This document shows positions 16,321 through 22,212 of a DNA stretch of 22,212 nucleotides, in pieces (position 1 is the stretch's first letter; each line of letters opens with the position of its first letter). The stretch is from Bacteroidetes bacterium 4572_112. Its GTDB lineage: Bacteria; Bacteroidota; Bacteroidia; Bacteroidales; UBA1556. Both the position numbers and the translations under genes were made by a program. A model generated the notes under the pieces. That model had not been told where the DNA came from. It saw nothing but the letters and a program-made list of their open reading frames with translations, and ran no database searches. The DNA lies in assembly GCA_002254285.1 (NCBI GenBank), contig NIUZ01000044.1, positions 1 to 22,212 on the forward strand, given 5' to 3'.

Positions 16321-16338
16321 CAATATTTTAAAAATATC

Positions 16339-18024
16339 TTATTTAACTAAAGCGTTAAAATCACCATTAGATTTTAAGTTAGCAAATTCCATATCAGTTT
16401 GAGCTTCTTTCTTATAACCAGGAACAGCATCAATTGCTTTCTTAAGGTTATCGATAGCCATAGTAGTATTATTAGTACGAGCACCAATAACAGCTAATAG
16501 ATAAAATACTTCACCTGATTTCTCAGCACAATCTAAAGTTTTAGTAGCTTCAGAAGTATTTCCTTTAGATAGTTGAGCTAAAGCTAGGTTGTAATCACAT
16601 TTCTTTGAAGAAAATGCTGCTTCTGCACCATCATAATCACCATTAACCATTTTAACAACACCCATATTATAAGTTACATTAACACCAGCTGCTGCTGCTG
16701 CATCATAATGCTTTGTAGCAGCCTCATAATCTTTATTCCAAGCAGCTAAAATACCCATATTGTTCTCTACAGAACCTTGACCAGCTTTGATAGCATTAGC
16801 TTTTTCTAAATATTGTGATGCTTCATCAACATTTCCTTGCTGAATATCAATTGCTGCTGCATTATTATAAGCTCTCCAACATTTGTCGTTCTTAGTAATA
16901 GCTGACTTATAAATTGAAAGTTTAGTATTTAAATCTTCAGTCATAGTAGCAGAGTATAAAAGCTCTTTTACTGTTAACGAATCAGGACTAGAAGTAGATA
17001 ATCTTGCAATTTCTTCATCAGTTCGTTTAGGTTGGTAACAGTTTACTGAAATCTCAGCACGACGTAAAACAGAAAGCATATCTTCAATTTCTTTATAGAT
17101 AACTGTCATATTACGAATCTGTTGCTCACGCTCAGTCTTATTTACTTGAGACTTAATTACGTTTGAAATTTTATTTTTATCAGCGATATCTGAAGCATTC
17201 AATGCATTCATGAAACCATCATAATCAGCACCCTTAGCAGCAACGTTTACAGAATACTCATCTTTATTACTAGAGTTTCTTTTGATTTCTTTTTCGATAA
17301 ATTTCTTAGCAGTAGCACCACGATCATCAGATAACTCTTGGTTAAGAGATAGCTCACCTTCTGGTGAAGCCCATGCATTTACTGTTACATCTTTAATTTT
17401 CCAATTTAAAGCAATGAATTGCTTCAAAGAATCCATTTCTTTTTTAGAATCCTTATTTAGTTTTAAACCTTTATTTAGATTAGATTTGTTATAATCGAAA
17501 TATAATTTTGCATTAGTGCTTATAATTGTTTCTTTCTCATACATATGGTCAGCTACAGCAACATCTTCGCCTTTACCAACTCTAGAAGAAGTAACAATAA
17601 TTCCATCAGCTATTTTAACATCAGCTATTGGAGTTTCTTTACCACCTTTTAAAGATGTAACTTTCATCCATAATTCAGATACTTTCATTTCTGGCTTATA
17701 ATCAAATACATCAGTATAAGTTAAAGGAGCACCTTCTTTAGCACTAACTACAGTACCTTCTCCTTCAGCTTTTTCACCTTTAAGCATCATTGGTTTAAGA
17801 GCTAAAGTCCCACCCTCATACTTTAAATAAGGCTCTAACTTTACAATTTCTTTAGTAGGAAAACCTTTTGGAGGAATTGTATCATTAATAGTAAAAGTCA
17901 CCTTACCACCTTTATTAACTAATGGGCTTGGTGTTACATGATATGGACTAGGCAGTTTTAAACTACCGCAGCTAGCTACTATAAAAGCTAACATAATCAC
18001 TAATAATGTTTTGAAATTACGCAT
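16339..18024 (-). CDS. OmpA-family lipoprotein with C-terminal TPRs
   Basis: This 561-residue lipoprotein has its lipobox at IVASC (Cys19). It has a beta-rich N-terminal region (about 30-180), an OmpA-C-like domain (about 190-290) with LYFDYNKSNLN, VNAWASPEGE and an NQELSDDRGATAKKFI helix, and then TPR-like helices (about 350-555) such as CWRAYNNAAAIDIQQGNVDEA and YNMGVVKMVNGDYDGAE. The OmpA part predicts binding to peptidoglycan, the TPRs predict partner binding, so it should sit in the outer membrane as an envelope scaffold. The usual NxxLSxxRA motif of OmpA is present in a close form (NQELSDDRGA). Monocistronic: own -7 box and own terminator. Confidence 0.85.
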   Translation of the reverse strand: MRNFKTLLVIMLAFIVASCGSLKLPSPYHVTPSPLVNKGGKVTFTINDTIPPKGFPTKEIVKLEPYLKYEGGTLALKPMMLKGEKAEGEGTVVSAKEGAPLTYTDVFDYKPEMKVSELWMKVTSLKGGKETPIADVKIADGIIVTSSRVGKGEDVAVADHMYEKETIISTNAKLYFDYNKSNLNKGLKLNKDSKKEMDSLKQFIALNWKIKDVTVNAWASPEGELSLNQELSDDRGATAKKFIEKEIKRNSSNKDEYSVNVAAKGADYDGFMNALNASDIADKNKISNVIKSQVNKTEREQQIRNMTVIYKEIEDMLSVLRRAEISVNCYQPKRTDEEIARLSTSSPDSLTVKELLYSATMTEDLNTKLSIYKSAITKNDKCWRAYNNAAAIDIQQGNVDEASQYLEKANAIKAGQGSVENNMGILAAWNKDYEAATKHYDAAAAAGVNVTYNMGVVKMVNGDYDGAEAAFSSKKCDYNLALAQLSKGNTSEATKTLDCAEKSGEVFYLLAVIGARTNNTTMAIDNLKKAIDAVPGYKKEAQTDMEFANLKSNGDFNALVK

Positions 18025-18095
18025 TCTTGTTTATTTAAAATTATTATTATTTATACTTACTTTATATCTAAAAAAATCTCTTTATATATAGTTTG

Positions 18096-18103
18096 CAAAG
18101 CTA
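18096..18103 (-). promoter_or_regulatory. Predicted -7 box of the OmpA/TPR gene
   Basis: TAGCTTTG on the minus strand matches TAnnTTTG. The predicted RNA start near 18091 leaves a 5' leader of about 66 nt. Confidence 0.5.
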
Positions 18104-18150
18104 TTAATACTTATTGATTTAAAAAAATATTTAAATCAATAAGTATTAAG
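18103..18150. repeat. Long AT-rich inverted repeat upstream of the OmpA/TPR gene
   Basis: The arms taatacttattgatttaaa (18105-18123) and tttaaatcaataagtatta (18130-18148) are perfectly complementary over 19 bp around a 6-nt loop, with a further agct pair beyond a 2-nt bulge. It directly abuts the predicted -7 box on the minus strand. No T-run follows on either strand, so it is not an ordinary terminator. Confidence 0.85.
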
Positions 18151-18183
18151 CTTAAAATATAGTCATAAAGTATTGATTACACT

Positions 18184-19905
18184 CTACTTAGTAGTTCTAA
18201 TTCGTTTTCCGTCAGTAAATTTGATAATATATGCCTTAGGAACTTTCGCCTTAATTTGCTTTAAACTAGGCTTTGCATCTTCAGCATTTCGATATTTTCC
18301 AAATGAATATAAGAACCAACCAGCAGACTCATCTTCAGTTATCTCATTCTCTTTAAGTCCATATTTATATGCTAACCTTGAAATTGGATACGAACGACCT
18401 TTTGAGCCAGCAATCTGAATTTTATATGTTGTTCCTTCTTTGTATATACCATCCTGATCCATTACATCTTTGTTCACTTTTCCTAAACCACCAACATATT
18501 TTCCATCAACAAACACAACAACATAAGCTCCTTTTACTTTAGACAAAGCGCTATTTTGAGCTGCATCGCTATAAGTTTCATAACTACCTACAGTATATCT
18601 ATATGAATTCTTATATGGATCCTCTTTAACATCTTGAGATAAACCTAAACGTTTTTTAAGTAATCCCTTTGAAACAGTACCTCCAAATGCTGTAGCAACT
18701 TGAACTCTATATTCAATATTACTAGCAACAGGTGCTTGCTCTGTAGTAAAATCTTGTTTTTGATTATCTGCAATTTCAGACTTTACAATAACACTTTTTA
18801 GATAAACAACATCAGTAAATGATTGTTCTTTCTGTATACTATCCTCGTTATAGATATAGTTAGATGTTATAGTGTAATTATCTTTCTCTAAACCACCAAC
18901 ACTAAGTTTGTATGAAACCATAAGATTACCTTCAGGTACATTAGTCCAACTTACTGTTAAAGAAGAACTGTCTTGTTCAATTTTACCACCATCAGCAATT
19001 ACATTAGAAACATAGAAATCTTCGGGAATAGACATTTTATAAACACCTTCTCCTTTTGTATCGCCTTTATTTACAATTGAATTTACATTATATTCTGTAT
19101 TTGGGCTAACCGAATCTGGAACATTTGTTCTATAAACAATTTCTGCCGGTATTTTCTCTACAATGGCAACAGCAACTGTAGAATCCTCACTTGGCTCAAC
19201 AGGTTCAATCTCAATCTTAGGCTTTTTCTTTTCTCTCTTTTCTCCAAACTTATATGTTAAGCCTAAGCCTGTAACTGAGTAGAAGTCCTTTAAAGTGTTA
19301 CCATCAGCACCAATATATGCGTCAAAATCATCAACAAATGTATGACGGAAAGTATTTTCAAAAGTTATGCTAAAATGATCATTAATTCTAAAATCAAGTC
19401 CCCAACCCCATGGTATTATTAACGTACTTGCGCCATTCACTGTCCTATCTATTTGTTCAATACCATCCAAATAGCTTGTGGCACTATATTGGGCCATTCC
19501 GACTCCAACAAGCCCATAAAAAGACACTAATCTGTCTGGTTTAAATCCCATTATAGATGTAAAATCAACATTGACAGCTATATGGCCATCAAAATATGAA
19601 GTATTAGCCGATGTTTGCGGATGCGTATCATCTGACCATGAGTCATTCTCTCTATAAGAGTTTAAATTGCCTACCAATATCCCACCTTGAAGCTTAAATG
19701 TATTGTTTAACTTACGATGAATATTCAAACCATAGCTAAAAGCACTCTCATTAGAGTCAAACCATCTAGCAAATGGATTAGGATTTTGACTAGCAGCATC
19801 TCCCCAGAGTATGCTATAACCAAAATTAGCATTTACTGCCCATAAATATTTAGGCGACTGTTTTTTAGTATTTTGCTGAGCAAACAAGCCTGTACTAATT
19901 AGCAT
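18184..19905 (-). CDS. Outer-membrane barrel protein with two SPOR-like repeats; 5' end unresolved
   Basis: The protein has three parts. An N-terminal OmpA-type barrel (residues about 20-215) ends GLTYKFGEKREKKK. A beta-sandwich region (about 240-350, around NTEYNVNSIVNKG) follows. Two C-terminal SPOR-like units come last (from YRVQVATAFGG to AYVVVFVDGK, and from YKIQIAGSKG to AYIIKFTDGKRI), which would bind peptidoglycan. The only ATG, at 19905, lies inside the signal peptide: the frame stays open upstream to a stop at 19969-19971 and encodes KRKILLHITVFTL before MLISTGLFAQQ. No ATG, GTG or TTG occurs there; an ATT at 19951-19953 is the best alternative start. The 5' end may have been lost at a rearrangement (see findings). 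Confidence 0.78.
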   Translation of the reverse strand: MLISTGLFAQQNTKKQSPKYLWAVNANFGYSILWGDAASQNPNPFARWFDSNESAFSYGLNIHRKLNNTFKLQGGILVGNLNSYRENDSWSDDTHPQTSANTSYFDGHIAVNVDFTSIMGFKPDRLVSFYGLVGVGMAQYSATSYLDGIEQIDRTVNGASTLIIPWGWGLDFRINDHFSITFENTFRHTFVDDFDAYIGADGNTLKDFYSVTGLGLTYKFGEKREKKKPKIEIEPVEPSEDSTVAVAIVEKIPAEIVYRTNVPDSVSPNTEYNVNSIVNKGDTKGEGVYKMSIPEDFYVSNVIADGGKIEQDSSSLTVSWTNVPEGNLMVSYKLSVGGLEKDNYTITSNYIYNEDSIQKEQSFTDVVYLKSVIVKSEIADNQKQDFTTEQAPVASNIEYRVQVATAFGGTVSKGLLKKRLGLSQDVKEDPYKNSYRYTVGSYETYSDAAQNSALSKVKGAYVVVFVDGKYVGGLGKVNKDVMDQDGIYKEGTTYKIQIAGSKGRSYPISRLAYKYGLKENEITEDESAGWFLYSFGKYRNAEDAKPSLKQIKAKVPKAYIIKFTDGKRIRTTK

Positions 19906-19949
19906 TAGTGTAAATACAGTAATATGAAGTAGTATTTTTCGTTTATCAA

Positions 19950-21128
19950 AAATGGTACGTAAGTGGACTTATGGGATACAACTTATTTTTTGGTGATTTA
20001 GCTAGTTCATCTAATGTTACAGGCGGTGGTGTTGACGGAAAATTTAGCTGGATGTTTCAAGCAAATATTGGCAGAGAGATAAACCAAAATTTCGGAATTA
20101 GAGTCAATTCTTCGTTCGGAAAGCTCTATTCACAAAAAAACAACAACTGGTTTGAGGCTGACATCCATGACATTAGTGTAGATTTTTTAATAAATATGAG
20201 TAATATTATATTCCCTTATAATTTTGATAAAAGTTGGAATACTAATATCTATGCTGGACTTGGTTTCTTTGGATATAAATCTACCCTTTACGACAATAAC
20301 AACAGTATCATAAACGTAATAGAAAGTACAAATGGGGGACATAAATATTCATCAGAAATAAATATTGGAATTATTGAATCTTATAGATTAACTGATAATA
20401 TTGACCTAAGTTTAGAGCTTTCTGCTTCAAAATTAGTAATAGATGATTTGGATGGAAAAATTGGTGGTACTGCTAATGATTTAAGAGCAAAATTAGCATT
20501 GGGAATTATATACAATATCGGAAAATCTCGTAAATCATATAAATACAATTCAGAGCCATGTCGTTGGACAAAAGCAAATACAGAAATCGTTAGTCTTGAG
20601 GAGAGAATTGACTCATTAGAACGTACTTATGTAACAATTAATCCATGTGATACATCAACAGTTGACAGCGATAATGATGCTATTCCTGACTGTAGAGATA
20701 TTGAACCAAATAGCCCAGAAGGAGCCGTTGTTAATTTCCAAGGTAAAGCCATAAATCAAGACACAATTACTCAAACAAATGAGGTAATTATTAAAGATAT
20801 TCAGGTTTATTTTTCTCCTGTGTTTTTCCAAAATAATGAGTATAAAGTTGAAAAAAGTGAAGAAGGAACTGTATATAAACTTGCTGTTTATATTAAACAA
20901 AACCCTAATGTTAAAGTGCTAATTACAGGGCATGCTGGCAAAAAAGGAAGTGAAGAATACAATATGAAATTAAGTCAGCAAAGGTGCGATGCTGTTAAAA
21001 CTATTCTTGTTAACGATTATGGTATTAATAAAAACCAAATTGAAACAAAGGCAGATGGCAAATCAAATATACTATTTGAAAAGAAAGCAAATGGTAACCG
21101 ACGTGTTGATTTTACAATAATCAAATAG
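19950..21128 (+). CDS. OmpA-family outer-membrane protein lacking signal peptide, probably 5'-truncated
   Basis: An N-terminal barrel-like region (GYNLFFGDLAS to LALGIIYNIGKSRK), a short coiled segment (about residues 205-217 counted from 19971), a Ca-binding-type DSDNDAIPDCRD block (thrombospondin type 3-like) and a C-terminal OmpA domain with VKVLITGHAGKKGS, YNMKLSQQRCDAVK and NRRVDFTI. The first ATG is at 19971, but the frame is open upstream and codes KWYVSGL, which matches the first strand of the neighbouring barrel (KYLWAVNANFGYS), so I start it at 19950. No signal peptide, start codon or promoter precedes it: the frame runs to a stop at 19920-19922. As read it is probably not exported, and may be a broken gene or a silent cassette. 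A strong terminator follows. Confidence 0.7.
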   Translation, partial: KWYVSGLMGYNLFFGDLASSSNVTGGGVDGKFSWMFQANIGREINQNFGIRVNSSFGKLYSQKNNNWFEADIHDISVDFLINMSNIIFPYNFDKSWNTNIYAGLGFFGYKSTLYDNNNSIINVIESTNGGHKYSSEINIGIIESYRLTDNIDLSLELSASKLVIDDLDGKIGGTANDLRAKLALGIIYNIGKSRKSYKYNSEPCRWTKANTEIVSLEERIDSLERTYVTINPCDTSTVDSDNDAIPDCRDIEPNSPEGAVVNFQGKAINQDTITQTNEVIIKDIQVYFSPVFFQNNEYKVEKSEEGTVYKLAVYIKQNPNVKVLITGHAGKKGSEEYNMKLSQQRCDAVKTILVNDYGINKNQIETKADGKSNILFEKKANGNRRVDFTIIK

Positions 21129-21157
21129 TCCATCAATTCACTATAAGACATTTGAAG

Positions 21158-21194
21158 GAGAGTTAGTCGATTAAACGGCTAACTCTCTTTTTTT
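21158..21194 (+). terminator. Intrinsic terminator after the OmpA-family gene
   Basis: The stem gagagttagtcg / cggctaactctc (12 pairs, one T-G) has a 6-nt loop and is followed by seven T (21188-21194). Confidence 0.93.
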
Positions 21195-21202
21195 ACTATT
21201 TT

Positions 21203-21236
21203 TTTGCTGCAAACTAACATATTTAATCTATCTTAG
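21203..21236 (+). promoter_or_regulatory. Predicted promoter of the acyl-CoA synthetase gene
   Basis: TTTG (21203-21206) and TATCTTAG (21229-21236, one base off TAnnTTTG) are 22 nt apart. They lie about 30 nt before the ATG at 21266, just past the terminator. Confidence 0.5.
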
Positions 21237-21265
21237 CTGTCACAAATTAAGTAAAACAATATTGT

Positions 21266-22212
21266 ATGACTATCCCACAATTATTTGAAAATAGTGTTGA
21301 AAAATTTCCAAACAACACATTGGTTTTAGAAAAAGATAAATCAAGAAAATATCAGCCTCTTACATATCTTCAAATCCAAAATTCTGTTTATAATTTTGCA
21401 AAAGGATTGAAAGAAAATGGCGTTGAATTTGGTGACAGATTAGCCCTATTATCAGAAGGCCGAAGCGAGTGGTTAATATCAGAATTAGGAATGTTATATA
21501 TTGGTGCTATTGACGTACCTTTATCTGTTAAGATAAATGAACTTAAAGATTTGAGTTTCAGAATCAATCATAGTGAGTGTAAATACATTGTTGTTTCTGA
21601 AAGGCAGATAAAAAAAGTAAGAGAAATAAAATCTGAATTAAAGAATTTAGAAAAGGTAATTGTTATATTAGATAGTGACCTTAAGCTTGAAGCTGATGAG
21701 ATTTCTTATGATAAAATTATAGAATTAGGAAAAAAATCAAGTATAGAAATAGACACTATTTGGAAATCAATAAAAAATGATGATATAGCAAATATCAGCT
21801 ATACATCTGGTACGACTGCAGACCCAAAAGGCATAATGCTAACACATAGAAACTATACTGCTAATGTAGAGCAAGCGGGTTCTCTAATGGATGTTCCTCA
21901 AACATACTCTTCATTATTAATTCTGCCATGGGATCACTCTTTTGGTCATACTGTTGGATTATATACATTGATAAAAAATGGCGCAAGTTTATCTGTTATA
22001 GAACTAGGAAAAACTCCTATGGAAACTCTTAGAAATATTCCAAAAAATATTAAGGAAACTCAACCTACATTTATTCTTAGTGTACCTGCTTTAGCCAAAA
22101 ACTTCAAGAAAAATATCGAAAAAAGCATTAAAGAAAAAGGTCCAAAAATAGAAAGTTTATTCAATAAAGCTCTAAAGCTTGCATACGAATATAATGGTAA
22201 TGGCTGGGATAA
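21266..22212 (+). CDS. Long-chain acyl-CoA synthetase (AMP-binding), 3' end cut by window
   Basis: The open frame from ATG 21266 (MTIPQLFENSVEKFPNNT) runs 315 codons to the window edge without a stop. It shows the adenylate-forming signature ISYTSGTTADPKGIMLTHRN, here about residues 177-196, and the following LPWDHSFGHTVG block typical of long-chain fatty acid CoA ligases (A8 and later motifs would be beyond the edge). The enzyme would activate fatty acids as acyl-AMP and then acyl-CoA in the cytoplasm, for beta-oxidation or lipid synthesis. Full-length relatives have about 550-650 residues, so roughly half is seen. The large insertion typical of bacterial FadD15-like proteins may begin at the end. 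Confidence 0.9.
   Translation, partial: MTIPQLFENSVEKFPNNTLVLEKDKSRKYQPLTYLQIQNSVYNFAKGLKENGVEFGDRLALLSEGRSEWLISELGMLYIGAIDVPLSVKINELKDLSFRINHSECKYIVVSERQIKKVREIKSELKNLEKVIVILDSDLKLEADEISYDKIIELGKKSSIEIDTIWKSIKNDDIANISYTSGTTADPKGIMLTHRNYTANVEQAGSLMDVPQTYSSLLILPWDHSFGHTVGLYTLIKNGASLSVIELGKTPMETLRNIPKNIKETQPTFILSVPALAKNFKKNIEKSIKEKGPKIESLFNKALKLAYEYNGNGWD

Noticed and set aside
18105..18148. The long inverted repeat as an intrinsic terminator
   Set aside because: No T-run follows on either strand, and the true terminators in this window all have one.

Overview
The window is AT-rich DNA that reads as a chromosomal piece of a member of the Bacteroidota. The evidence is -7 promoter boxes of the form TAnnTTTG, no Shine-Dalgarno sequences, a GWxTD-type protein, an OmpA-type lipoprotein with TPRs, SPOR-like outer-membrane proteins and many short lipoprotein signals with late Cys. 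Order and genus cannot be fixed from the sequence. No rRNA, tRNA, CRISPR array or transposase gene was found, and no stretch over 300 bases lacks a gene.

Left part (1-7136). A leader of about 103 bp is duplicated in tandem before a small membrane-anchored NrfJ-like protein. A secreted calcineurin-type phosphoesterase gene follows and overlaps a polytopic GT-C-like membrane protein gene. That gene converges, with only 2 nt between stops, on a GWxTD-type protein gene. A secreted protein with five TPR-like repeats comes next and ends at a bidirectional terminator.

Centre (7137-15524). This is a periplasmic nitrate reductase operon on the minus strand: napA, napG, napH, napB, a napL-like propeller gene, napD and an outer-membrane porin. 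The predicted route is menaquinol to NapH/NapG, then the dihaem NapB, then the Mo-bis-MGD enzyme NapA. NapD would be the maturation chaperone, and the porin probably lets nitrate or nitrite cross the outer membrane. There is no napC or napF. The order A-G-H-B-L-D is that of Campylobacterota, not of enteric bacteria. NapB is a predicted lipoprotein and NapH lacks the usual last Fe-S cluster. In front of napA, a perfect 14-bp dyad sits near -41 from the predicted start, as expected for a CRP/FNR-family activator. A monohaem cytochrome c lipoprotein gene diverges from the same 227-bp region.

Right part (15534-22212). A DEDDy exonuclease gene, an OmpA/TPR lipoprotein gene and a barrel-plus-SPOR protein gene lie on the minus strand. 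An OmpA-family protein gene is head to head with the last of these, followed by the first 315 codons of an acyl-CoA synthetase gene cut by the window edge. The head-to-head pair is the oddest spot. The minus gene has a clear signal peptide that runs upstream of its only ATG with no standard start. The plus gene has barrel-like sequence starting at the same place with no signal peptide. The two ends meet within about 10 bases, as if by an inversion, a deletion or a misassembly.
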